Below are positions 1 through 7,010 of a stretch of DNA of 10,583 nt, piece by piece (position 1 is the stretch's first letter; each line of letters starts with the position of its first letter). The stretch covers positions 1-10,583 of the forward strand of contig CABSMK010000053.1 in assembly GCA_902478825.1 (NCBI GenBank). Direction: 5' to 3'. The notes beneath the pieces were generated by a model. It was not told the DNA's origin. It worked only from the letters and a program-made list of their open reading frames with translations, and made no database searches. This stretch comes from an uncultured Collinsella sp. Lineage in GTDB: Bacteria > Actinomycetota > Coriobacteriia > Coriobacteriales > Coriobacteriaceae. The position numbers were made by a program, and so were the translations under genes.

Positions 1-3
1 TAT

Positions 4-36
4 TCGTCGGCAGCGTCAGATGTGTATAAGAGACAG
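4..36 (+). other. Illumina Nextera read-1 transposase adapter (artefact)
   Basis: These 33 bases match the Nextera read-1 adapter. They end in the 19-base Tn5 mosaic end at 18-36 (AGATGTGTATAAGAGACAG). This is library sequence, not genome. Genuine sequence begins at about position 37, and the three bases before the adapter are probably also non-genomic. The adapter creates a false open frame beginning V-Y-K-R-Q at 22, a signature seen in contaminated assemblies. Confidence 0.97.
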
Positions 37-38
37 AG

Positions 39-560
39 CTACTGCTCGATGTCCTGCGTCGCGAATCCGACGTGGTCTTTATCGATACCTCGGTCTTTTG
101 GGGCGATGCCGTGGCGGCTGCGGTGGCGGCGAGCGACCGTTGCCTGGTCGTTGGTGATGCGGCGGTGTCGTCCGCGACATCGGCGTCGCGCGTCATTGAG
201 CTGGCAAGTCGAGTAGGTGTGCCGCGCACGCGCATGAGCGCCGTGTTCAACCGGTTCGGTGCGCGCGGGGCAGACGAGGACGTCGCCATGCGCTTTGAGA
301 TTGCCTGTGCGTTGAGCTCCAAGATTCGTATCGCCGATGGCGGGCAGGATCTCGCCGCGCTCATGGCGTTTGGGCGCGCTGACGAGGCAGTGGGTCAGAC
401 GAGCGCTTTCGCGACCAGCGTGCGCGAGGCCACGCGCGAGATGCTCGTGGAACTGGGGTGCGCCGTCGGCCCTTGGAGCGATATAGTCGCCGACCGTGCA
501 ACGCGTACCGAACGCCCGCGTATCCGCCTTCCCTGGTCGCGCGAGGGTGATCAGCGATGA
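39..560 (+). CDS. TadZ/CpaE-like ParA-family ATPase, C-terminal part (5' truncated)
   Basis: The open frame enters directly from the adapter junction with no start codon, so about the last 173 residues of a longer protein are present. It carries a Walker-B-like strand (SDVVFIDTS, about residues 11-19 of the fragment), then the pattern seen in MinD/ParA-type proteins: a hydrophobic strand LVVGD, a helix rich in Ser/Ala, and V-x-N-R in the nucleotide-site region (AVFNRFG). The Walker A part lies off the window. In Tad loci this position, just before the TadA ATPase, is normally held by TadZ/CpaE, which places the secretion machine at its cellular site. The stop TGA overlaps the tadA start in an ATGA tetranucleotide at 557-560. 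An in-frame GTG at 72 is an internal Val, not a credible start, because the conserved strand begins before it. The family call rests on weak motifs plus strong context. Confidence 0.8.
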   Translation, partial: LLLDVLRRESDVVFIDTSVFWGDAVAAAVAASDRCLVVGDAAVSSATSASRVIELASRVGVPRTRMSAVFNRFGARGADEDVAMRFEIACALSSKIRIADGGQDLAALMAFGRADEAVGQTSAFATSVREATREMLVELGCAVGPWSDIVADRATRTERPRIRLPWSREGDQR

Positions 561-1885
561 GCCTGCAAACGAGGATTAAGGCTGCCGGCGCTGCAGCGGC
601 GGCAGCGCCTGTAGATGCGGGGCGTCGCCGCGCGGTGAAACGACGCACCAAGCGCGCCGTGATGGACCGCATGGGTTACGACGAAGTGGCGCGTATCAGC
701 GCCTATGTCGACCCGGCACTTGCCCGCTCGGAATTGCGTCCTGCGGTGGAGGCGGCGCTCAATGTTGAGGAGCCGACCGATCTCGCGACGCCCGAGCGCG
801 AGACCATCATCGACGAGATTTTGGATGACGTGGTGGGCTTGGGGCCGTTGCAGCCGCTCATCGAGGACGATACCGTTACCGAGATCATGATCAACGGCTG
901 CCGCTCGGCCTTCTTTGAACGCGGCGGCGTCTTGCACCCCATCGAGCATGCGTTTGAGGATGATGAGCAGATTCGTGTGCTTATCGACCGCATCATCTCG
1001 CCACTTGGCCGCCGTATCGACGAGCGCAGCCCCATCGTCAACGCCCGCCTCAAAACGGGCTATCGCGTCAACGCGGTGATTCCGCCTGTGGCGATTGACG
1101 GACCGATTCTCACCATCCGAAAGTTCTCGGACCGCATCTGCTCGCTGGACGAGCTTGTGGGGCTGGGGTCGCTGCCGCTTTGGTATGCGCAGCTGTTGTC
1201 GTGCGCGGTGTCGCTGCGACAGGACCTGGCGGTTGCGGGAGGCACGGGATCTGGTAAGACCACCCTGCTCAACGCGTTGTCATGTGAGATTTCCACCGGC
1301 GAGCGCATCGTGACGATCGAGGACTCTGCCGAGCTCAAGTTTGCGCATCATCCGCACGTGGTGCGTCTAGAGGCGCGCGAGGCTTCAATTGAGGGCGAGG
1401 GCGCGGTGACGATCCGCGACCTGGTGACCAATGCTCTGCGCATGCGCCCCGACCGCATCGTGGTGGGCGAGGTGCGCGGTGCCGAGTGCTGCGACATGTT
1501 GCAGGCCATGAACACGGGCCACGACGGGTCGCTCACGACACTTCATGCGGGTTCAGAACAGGAGACCGTGGTGCGTCTGACGTTGCTTGCACGTTATGGC
1601 ATCGATCTGCCGAGCGAGCTCATCGAGGAGCAGATTGCCATGGCGCTCGACGGCATCGTGATGTCTGAGCGCCACGCCGATGGCAAGCGCTTCGTCTCCT
1701 CGTATTCGGGGGTGCGTCGCGCCGCGTCGGGCGGCGTAGAGCTCGAGCGCTATGTGACTTTCGATGCCGCCGAGCGCACCTGGAAGCTTGACCGCGAGCC
1801 GCCGTTTATCGCAGAAGGCCTGCGGTCGGGGACGCTCACACAAGAGGAGGTGGACGAATGGAGGTCGCTGTGCCCCTCGTCGTAG
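557..1885 (+). CDS. tadA: TadA/CpaF-type secretion ATPase of the Tad pilus
   Basis: A hexameric cytoplasmic ATPase of the VirB11/PilT superfamily that powers Flp pilus assembly through TadB/TadC. At 442 residues it is a normal length for the family. Visible motifs are the Walker A GGTGSGKT at residues 228-235, an Asp-box-like TIEDSAEL at 253-260, a Walker-B region RPDRIVVGEVRG at 297-308, and the CpaF hallmark MNTGHDGSLTTLHAG at 318-332 containing the His-box His330. The N-terminal 35 residues are Ala/Arg rich and probably disordered. Residues about 75-200 form the usual N-terminal domain (VVGLGPLQPLI, then TEIMING). The ATG at 557 overlaps the previous stop by four bases and has a purine-rich GAGGGTGA upstream (543-550). 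The 3' end overlaps tadB by 28 bases. No motif is missing, so it should be active. Confidence 0.97.
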   Translation: MSLQTRIKAAGAAAAAAPVDAGRRRAVKRRTKRAVMDRMGYDEVARISAYVDPALARSELRPAVEAALNVEEPTDLATPERETIIDEILDDVVGLGPLQPLIEDDTVTEIMINGCRSAFFERGGVLHPIEHAFEDDEQIRVLIDRIISPLGRRIDERSPIVNARLKTGYRVNAVIPPVAIDGPILTIRKFSDRICSLDELVGLGSLPLWYAQLLSCAVSLRQDLAVAGGTGSGKTTLLNALSCEISTGERIVTIEDSAELKFAHHPHVVRLEAREASIEGEGAVTIRDLVTNALRMRPDRIVVGEVRGAECCDMLQAMNTGHDGSLTTLHAGSEQETVVRLTLLARYGIDLPSELIEEQIAMALDGIVMSERHADGKRFVSSYSGVRRAASGGVELERYVTFDAAERTWKLDREPPFIAEGLRSGTLTQEEVDEWRSLCPSS

Positions 1886-2784
1886 GGGGTTTGGCAGGGT
1901 TTTCTGTTGCGACGGCGTGCGGGGCGGAACCTCGTGTGCCGCAGGTACCGCCGGCGGAGCTGGCGCGTCAGGCGCTCGAGACGGTGGCAGAGAAGCTGCC
2001 GCGTGAGCTGGTGGAAAACGATCTGCTGAAAAAGATCGCCCGTTCGTGGGCATCGCTGGCTCCGGCGCGTCGCCTTGGCCTCGCGATCGAGGATGCTTCG
2101 GGGCGTTTGGCGTTTCTGCTGCTATCGAGCGGTGTCTGCTGCGTATTGCTAACGATGGTGTCGTTATCGCCCCTCGGATTTGCCTTGGGACTTGTTGCTC
2201 CGTTTGCCGTTGGCGCCGCTCGGGATGGCTTTGAGAGCCGGCGCGAGCAACACGATACAGAAGAGGCCATGCCCGAGGCGTTTACCGCACTTTCCATGTC
2301 GCTTGCCTCGGGACATTCGCTGGCCCAGGGCATGCGCTTTGTGGGCGCTCATGCGCAAGAACCGGTGCATACCGAGTTTTTGCGGGTGGCGGCGGCGATC
2401 GATTGCGGCATCTCGGCGACCGATGCGCTCGATGACTTGCTCGTGCGCATCGACGCCCCCGGTCTTTCGCTTGTGACCTTGGCGCTTAAGGTGTCACAGC
2501 GCACCGGCGCTCCGCTTGCCGACTTGCTGTCCGAGGCGTCGAGCATGGTAGGGGAGCGCATTGAGCTCAAGCGCCGCCTGGATGTTAAGACGTCACAGGC
2601 GCGTATGTCGGCACACATGGTCGCGGCGATGCCGGCGGGCATGTGCGCGGTGTTGGCGCTGCTTTCGGCAGATTTTCGTCGCGGTCTTGCGACGCCTGCC
2701 GGCGCGGGCGCTGTGGTGCTGGGTCTTGCCCTCAACGCCGTTGCTCTGGTGGTTATCAGGCGCATTATGCGGGTGGAGCTATGA
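1858..2784 (+). CDS. tadB: TadB-like inner-membrane platform protein (T2SSF domain)
   Basis: A polytopic membrane protein of 308 residues, the partner of TadC in the platform on which the TadA ATPase acts. Residues 84-101 and 104-120 are two hydrophobic segments. Residues about 137-260 match the type II secretion F domain: MPEAFTALSMSLASGHSLAQG, then the I-x-x-G-x-x-x-x-x-A-L helix and RTGAPLADLL at 215-224. Two more membrane segments follow at 253-271 and 281-300. The start at 1858 is set by a strong AGGAGG at 1845-1850 with seven bases of spacing, inside the end of tadA. The stop overlaps the tadC start as ATGA (2781-2784). The N-terminal stretch 1-20 is also hydrophobic and may be a further membrane anchor. 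Confidence 0.93.
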   Translation: MEVAVPLVVGGLAGFSVATACGAEPRVPQVPPAELARQALETVAEKLPRELVENDLLKKIARSWASLAPARRLGLAIEDASGRLAFLLLSSGVCCVLLTMVSLSPLGFALGLVAPFAVGAARDGFESRREQHDTEEAMPEAFTALSMSLASGHSLAQGMRFVGAHAQEPVHTEFLRVAAAIDCGISATDALDDLLVRIDAPGLSLVTLALKVSQRTGAPLADLLSEASSMVGERIELKRRLDVKTSQARMSAHMVAAMPAGMCAVLALLSADFRRGLATPAGAGAVVLGLALNAVALVVIRRIMRVEL

Positions 2785-3422
2785 GCGCCCCGGTTGCAGT
2801 TGCGGCTTGCCTGTGCGCCCTGAGTGTATTTGTCGCGACGGGTTTGGATCGGGCGGATGCACGCAAGATCGCAGGGGCCTGCAAGCGCGAGGCGGTGCTG
2901 GTCGCTGCCGCGGGTCGCTCGGTGGTCGATGCCCTGACCGCGCGAGTGAAGGGCGCGGTTGGAGCGGGCGGCCCGGCGCGAGTGTCGCTCGGCGAAGTGT
3001 CCGAGATGATCGATGTTGTGCGCTTGGGTCTTTCGGCCGGTCTTTCGTTTGATGCGGCGCTTGAGATTTTCTGCGCCAACCGCCGGTCAGTGCTGGCTCT
3101 TCGCCTTGAGCGGGCCTGTATGGCGTGGCAGGTGGGCGTGGGCACGCGTGAGGACGAGTTGTTGGCCGCCGCGCGCGACCTGGACGTGCGAGCGCTCGAG
3201 ACCTTTGCCATTACGGTGGGGCAGGCACTCGCCCTGGGTGCCCCACTTGCCGAGACGCTGGCCGCTCAAAGTCGCGAGATCCGTGCGGCTCATCGCGCCG
3301 CGGTCGAGCGCGAGATTGAGCGTGCGCCCGTCAAGCTGCTGATTCCCACCGGCACGCTCATCTTGCCGGCGTTGCTTCTGTCCATATTGGGCCCGCTGCT
3401 GGGAGCAGGCGGGATGATGTAG
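2781..3422 (+). CDS. tadC: TadC-like inner-membrane platform protein (T2SSF domain)
   Basis: The second platform protein of the Tad pilus, 213 residues. An N-terminal hydrophobic helix (3-20) is followed by a cytosolic linker. The T2SSF domain covers about 74-200: SEMIDVVRLGLSAGLSFDAAL, then the second half with VGQALALGAPLAETLAAQS. A C-terminal hydrophobic segment at 186-210 ends in a Gly-rich tail. The open frame extends upstream to 2643, but that extension is a shadow of tadB with Arg/Cys-rich composition. The ATG at 2781, coupled to the tadB stop by ATGA, is the credible start. TadC proteins are often nearer 300 residues, so this copy is short at its N-terminus and may have fewer membrane passes. 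The gene ends 10 bases before flp. Confidence 0.9.
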   Translation: MSAPVAVAACLCALSVFVATGLDRADARKIAGACKREAVLVAAAGRSVVDALTARVKGAVGAGGPARVSLGEVSEMIDVVRLGLSAGLSFDAALEIFCANRRSVLALRLERACMAWQVGVGTREDELLAAARDLDVRALETFAITVGQALALGAPLAETLAAQSREIRAAHRAAVEREIERAPVKLLIPTGTLILPALLLSILGPLLGAGGMM

Positions 3423-3432
3423 GGAGGAATAC

Positions 3433-3666
3433 ATGAACACGATGACTGACGCTGCTGGCAAGGTCCAGGGCTGGGCGTTTTGCCGGGCGGCACATGTTCA
3501 TCAGCGCGCCAAGGAGCTACTGCGGGAGGAGAGTGCACAGGGTACCACCGAGTATGCCATCTTGGTCGGCGTGCTCGTGGTGATCGCGATTATCGCCATC
3601 GTCGCATTTAAGGGCAAGGTCCAAGATCTATGGAACGCTATCAGCGAGGGCATCAACAGCCTATAG
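3433..3666 (+). CDS. flp: Flp-family major pilin precursor
   Basis: A 77-residue prepilin. Residues 1-35 form a hydrophilic leader containing many basic residues, the processing site is REESA|QGTTE with Glu40 at the +5 position, and residues 41-59 form the hydrophobic helix that packs in the pilus core. A short polar C-terminus follows. The leader is longer than the 10-25 residues common in Flp pilins, and the residue before the cut is Ala rather than the more usual Gly. The start is supported by GGGAGG at 3422-3427 with five bases of spacing, the strongest ribosome site in the operon, as expected for the most abundant subunit. The Tad prepilin peptidase should remove the leader. The 3' end overlaps the next gene by 37 bases. 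Confidence 0.92.
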   Translation: MNTMTDAAGKVQGWAFCRAAHVHQRAKELLREESAQGTTEYAILVGVLVVIAIIAIVAFKGKVQDLWNAISEGINSL

Positions 3667-4193
3667 AGGGCGAGCGCCCCATCGGGGTGCTGCTGGTGTT
3701 TGCTTGCCTGACCGTGGCGATAGCGGCGGTGCTTTGGGGGCTTAACGCCGCGCGGCAGCAGCGTCCTGGGGCCGCCTTCGATTCGGGCTCAGATTCGGCG
3801 GTGGCGTCTCAAAAAGATGAGATGCGAGATGCGGACGATTCGGATGTCGCTGTCACGGCGCAAACCTTTCTGCGGACGCTCGACAAGCGGTCTGGCACTG
3901 CGACGGATTCGCCTGAGGACAACGCGATTGCGGTCCGGCTTGCATGGTCCGAGGACCGACCGATGACCGAGGCAGCGGCGGATATGTTACGCGCCTACCG
4001 CGAGGTGCCAACGGCCCAGCTCGCCCTGAGCGGCTATCTCGATATTAAGGGCAACGTATGGGGCGCCATCGTGCGCGATGGGCGCGGCTGGGTCGATATG
4101 GTGACGGTTGCCGCGGATGCTGGCGATGCGTCGTGTCGTCTGCGCGCCGTGCGTCTGGTCCCGCAAACAATAAGCTCAAAGAAGGGATCGTGA
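3630..4193 (+). CDS. Unrecognised single-pass membrane protein of the Tad operon
   Basis: A 187-residue protein that I do not recognise. Residues 18-38 form one membrane helix after a short polar N-terminus. The rest is predicted outside the cytoplasm: an acidic, Ser/Asp-rich linker (about 46-75), then a compact mixed domain ending in strands such as YLDIKGNVWGAIV and WVDMVTV. No prepilin motif is present. The ATG at 3630 lies within flp and has AAGG at 3616-3619 about ten bases upstream. An in-frame GTG at the start of the hydrophobic segment is possible but would remove the polar flank. It ends one base before the next start. Its position between the major pilin and the minor pilins suggests an assembly factor or a membrane-anchored accessory of the pilus; that is inference from context only. 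Confidence 0.8.
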   Translation: MERYQRGHQQPIEGERPIGVLLVFACLTVAIAAVLWGLNAARQQRPGAAFDSGSDSAVASQKDEMRDADDSDVAVTAQTFLRTLDKRSGTATDSPEDNAIAVRLAWSEDRPMTEAAADMLRAYREVPTAQLALSGYLDIKGNVWGAIVRDGRGWVDMVTVAADAGDASCRLRAVRLVPQTISSKKGS

Positions 4194-4194
4194 A

Positions 4195-4413
4195 ATGCAT
4201 GGCGTTCTGCGTGAAGAGGTTGCCCAAGCGACTGTGGAATACGCCATCGTTACAGTGGCGCTGTTATCGATCGTGCTGGCGATCGCGGGGCTTTGGCGTG
4301 CTGGCACCGATGGGCGCTTGGCGGCGCTGGTTGAGCGGGCGGCATCTCATGGCGTTGCCTCGACGTCGGTTATCGACGCCGCTGCGGGCGCTAAGGACAT
4401 CGCGTTGTATTGA
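4195..4413 (+). CDS. Small TadE/Flp-like pilin (72 aa)
   Basis: A 72-residue protein with a ten-residue leader, the prepilin site REEVA|QATVE with Glu15 at +5, and a hydrophobic helix at 16-34. The tail contains Arg/Gly, then a Ser/Ala-rich stretch. It resembles a second Flp-type subunit or a minimal TadE-like pseudopilin: its size suits Flp, while its motif (QATVEYA) is closer to TadE. The start is set by GAAGGGA at 4181-4187 with seven bases of spacing, one base after the upstream stop. It probably co-assembles with Flp or primes the pilus. The 3' end overlaps the next frame by 3 or by up to 65 bases, depending on which start that gene uses. Confidence 0.87.
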   Translation: MHGVLREEVAQATVEYAIVTVALLSIVLAIAGLWRAGTDGRLAALVERAASHGVASTSVIDAAAGAKDIALY

Positions 4414-4885
4414 TATCGCGCGCGAGGACCGGGCGCAGTCTACGGTCGAGGTTGCTTTTTTGCTGCCGACGTTTCTGACGCTCATCCTTCTCGCACTGCA
4501 ACCGGTGTGCCTGCTCTATACGCGCGCGGTCATGGAGTCTGCCGCCGCCGAGACCGCGCGGCTCATGACCACGACGACGGCGGAGGACGACGATCTTAAG
4601 GAGTTCACCCGCCGCCGGCTTGCCGCAGTGCCCAACGTTTCGATCTTTCATGCCGGCGGGCCGTTGTCGTGGGATATCGAGCTTGGCCGGGCCGGTGCGG
4701 GTGGCGTCTCGTCCGTGTCCGTTTCCGGCGAGGTCAAGCCGTTACCTGTGATCGGTGCGTTTGCGCAGGCTATGGGTTGTACCGCCGAGGGCGGCTACGT
4801 TGAGCTCAAGGTCGATGTCTCGTATCAATCGCGTCCCGAATGGCTGGAGGGAGATTATGATTCGTGGATTGCTGCATGGGATTAA
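4349..4885 (+). CDS. TadE/TadF-like pseudopilin (start uncertain)
   Basis: With the ATG at 4349 this is 178 residues. It has the prepilin site REDRA|QSTVE (residues 25-34, Glu34 at +5), a hydrophobic helix at 35-57, and an exported domain with Gly/Ser/Val-rich strands and a single Cys pair region near MGCTAEGGY. The start is in doubt. The 4349 start has no clear ribosome site, would overlap the previous gene by 65 bases, and the first 20 codons include codons seldom used elsewhere here (TTA, CTA, AGG, ACA, CGA). An ATT at 4409 overlaps the previous stop, follows AAGGA at 4393-4397, and would give a four-residue leader segment before REDRAQ, like the neighbouring pilins; TTG at 4355 is another option. 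The 3' end overlaps the TadG-like gene by 29 bases. Role: minor pilin or pilus initiation subunit, by family. Confidence 0.85.
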   Translation: MALPRRRLSTPLRALRTSRCIDIAREDRAQSTVEVAFLLPTFLTLILLALQPVCLLYTRAVMESAAAETARLMTTTTAEDDDLKEFTRRRLAAVPNVSIFHAGGPLSWDIELGRAGAGGVSSVSVSGEVKPLPVIGAFAQAMGCTAEGGYVELKVDVSYQSRPEWLEGDYDSWIAAWD

Positions 4886-7010
4886 GCGTTTCTGGTCTAG
4901 ATGCGTTTTGACGCGCCGTCCGAGCTGCCATCGCAAGCGAGGCGGCTTTATGGGCCGCGCCGGTGTTGACCTGTTTATCGAAGACAGCGCCTATACCACG
5001 CTTTCTTCTGCCGTGGTCATCCTAGTGGTGCTCACGTTGTTGTTTTCGTCGACCGCGGCGATATGGAGCATGTCGCGTGCCGGGGATACCCAGGTGGCGG
5101 CCGATAGCGGCGCGCTGGCGGGTGCCAACGTAGTGTCGTCCTATCACACGGCTGCCACGGTGGTTGATGCGAGCATCTTGAGTCTGGGGCTAGCGGGGTT
5201 TGCCACGATCGGGACGGGCCTGGTCGCCATCCTCATCCCGGGTGCCGAACCAGTTGCCGGCAATATGATCGACACCGGGATCGAGATCATTAAAACGCGT
5301 AACAAGTTTGCCAAAAGCGCATCGGAAGGCTTACAGAAAATCGAGACGGCTTTGCCGTATCTGATTGCCGCGCGTGCCACGCAGGCGGTGTCGGCGCAGG
5401 ATACCGATAGTGTGGCCTATACCGGTACGGCGCTTGCCGTGCCCAGGACATCCGAGTCGGACTTCGCTGCGCTCAAAGGGTCAGAGATCTCGACCGATAC
5501 CATTAAAGACACATCAGATGATTTAGAGCGTGCGGCCGAGGAGCTGCGGAAGGCTTCTGAGGACACGGCGAAGGCTAAAGAGCGCGCTTGGCTGGCGGAT
5601 TGTGGCGGGTCTGACAAGGGCTCGGTCAGCAGCTGTTCTTGCATGTGGGAGCGTGTGAAAAGTCTAACGGATCTCTCTGGTGCTCAAAATCCGCATTACG
5701 CTTCGAGCGTTACGTGGGAACCGCAAGTGGCGCTCGATCGCGCGAAGGCCTACTATCGCCAGCGCCTGGCAAATGAGAAACCGCTTGGCGAGGGTCCGGA
5801 AAAACAGGCAGATTCTGCTGCACGAAAGGTGTTCTTCGCTTATGCGGGCGAAGAAGTCGAGCGGGCATATATAACTGAAAAGGACGGCAAAGTTTCCGCT
5901 CACATCCCTTTCCTTCCGCGAAATCCAGATGAGGCGCGGGCGACTGAACTCTATACCGATGCGTGTTGGCCCACGAGTGAAGTAGATAAAGTTACCTATT
6001 TGCATTATGGGACTGACTGTCCAAATTACAAAAAAGGAAAGCCAGGTTGGCTGGCATCCGTCGCAGATTTTGACGGTCAAGAAACGTGTAGCGAATGCCA
6101 TTTCGGTGTGTCGTCTTTAGGGTACGTTGCGATTGCAACGACTTCTGTCGAAAGGGGCTTCGAGTACCACTTCGATAAGTTCAAAGAGGCCCTGGAAGAC
6201 TACGTCGAATGCCGCAACAAAGAGCTCGAGCTCGAGCGTCAGACCGAGGATGAGGCCGACCGTGCGGGCAATGCGTTTGACCAGGCCATCAAGGAGCTTT
6301 CCGGCGAGCGCCCGCGTATCGCCCCACCTGGCCGCAACGGCGTGGTCGCCTTTGCGGTTTCGGGTGCCATCTCGAGCCCCGATGAGCTCAACTCTTCGTT
6401 TAACACGGCAGTCAGGCTTGGCGATCGCGGTGCTATCTCTGCCGCGGTGTTGGCGCCCGATGAGGCGACGGCGCAAAACAACGTGCTTTCGCGATTTTTC
6501 TCGACATTGAAGGAACGCTCGGGCGGCGTTGCCGGCGTGCTCGACGGCGTCATGGATGTTTGGGGACGGCTGCTCGTAGGATACGGTGATATCCAAGGTT
6601 CGGCCGACGAACTTATGGACGAGATGATTAAAGGCCTAGGAGGGGGCAGCGGCGCGTTGGGCTCCATCGCATCGTGGCTCGGCGATACCGTTTCGGCGTC
6701 CGTGGCGGCGCTGGGTTTGGAACCGTGCGACTTGCGCCTGCGAAAGCCGGTGCTGACCGATTCCGCCAATGTCATTAAGAGTCCGGGGTCTGACATTGCG
6801 GGTCTCTCTCAAGCGCAAGACAAACTGCGAAGTATTCCGTTGGGCGTGACCGATCCCAAGGCGCTTTGCGAGGCGTTGGAATATCAAGTCGAACGCACCA
6901 TTAGCGGCACGGTGTTCACACTTGCGGAGATTCCTCTGCCCGGCGGCGGCTCCATCCCGCTCACCGTCGATGTCGCCACGCTGGTTGGCGCTCTGGGCGG
7001 TGGGTCGTAA
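4857..7010 (+). CDS. Large TadG-like surface protein of the Tad pilus (717 aa)
   Basis: The protein has a basic N-terminus (1-40), one membrane helix at 51-70, and directly after it QVAADSGALAGA at 79-90, the pattern found after the helix in TadG-type proteins. The remaining 620 or so residues are exported. They contain a hydrophobic stretch at 105-130, a charged, probably coiled-coil region (about 215-245 and 440-475), a Cys-rich middle (Cys249, 260, 262, 370, 388, 411, 414, 451), and a Gly-rich C-terminal part with amphipathic helices. H383-x4-C388 with C411-x2-C414 forms a possible metal site. The start at 4857 has GGAGG at 4846-4850; the frame is open back to 4755 but that part shadows the previous gene. 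TadG is usually 400-600 residues, so this is long. Bases about 5640-6180 are noticeably AT richer than both flanks. Likely a pilus-tip or cell-surface adhesin, by inference. Confidence 0.85.
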   Translation: MIRGLLHGIKRFWSRCVLTRRPSCHRKRGGFMGRAGVDLFIEDSAYTTLSSAVVILVVLTLLFSSTAAIWSMSRAGDTQVAADSGALAGANVVSSYHTAATVVDASILSLGLAGFATIGTGLVAILIPGAEPVAGNMIDTGIEIIKTRNKFAKSASEGLQKIETALPYLIAARATQAVSAQDTDSVAYTGTALAVPRTSESDFAALKGSEISTDTIKDTSDDLERAAEELRKASEDTAKAKERAWLADCGGSDKGSVSSCSCMWERVKSLTDLSGAQNPHYASSVTWEPQVALDRAKAYYRQRLANEKPLGEGPEKQADSAARKVFFAYAGEEVERAYITEKDGKVSAHIPFLPRNPDEARATELYTDACWPTSEVDKVTYLHYGTDCPNYKKGKPGWLASVADFDGQETCSECHFGVSSLGYVAIATTSVERGFEYHFDKFKEALEDYVECRNKELELERQTEDEADRAGNAFDQAIKELSGERPRIAPPGRNGVVAFAVSGAISSPDELNSSFNTAVRLGDRGAISAAVLAPDEATAQNNVLSRFFSTLKERSGGVAGVLDGVMDVWGRLLVGYGDIQGSADELMDEMIKGLGGGSGALGSIASWLGDTVSASVAALGLEPCDLRLRKPVLTDSANVIKSPGSDIAGLSQAQDKLRSIPLGVTDPKALCEALEYQVERTISGTVFTLAEIPLPGGGSIPLTVDVATLVGALGGGS

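Noticed and set aside
22..216. Small open frame beginning V-Y-K-R-Q
   Set aside because: It starts inside the Nextera adapter and runs in a different frame from the conserved TadZ-like sequence; it is an artefact.
551..949. Minus-strand open frame opposite tadA
   Set aside because: It is antisense to a clearly conserved ATPase, has no ribosome site or motif, and is explained by GC-rich third-position bias.
2643..2780. Upstream extension of the tadC frame
   Set aside because: It shadows tadB, is rich in Arg and Cys, and the ATGA-coupled ATG at 2781 gives the normal TadC N-terminus.
4755..4856. Upstream extension of the TadG-like frame
   Set aside because: It shadows the preceding pseudopilin gene; the ATG at 4857 has GGAGG at a proper distance.
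6087..6105. CSECH as a c-type haem-binding CXXCH site
   Set aside because: It is a single motif in a protein with no cytochrome features, and the H-x4-C before it fits a metal or structural site better.
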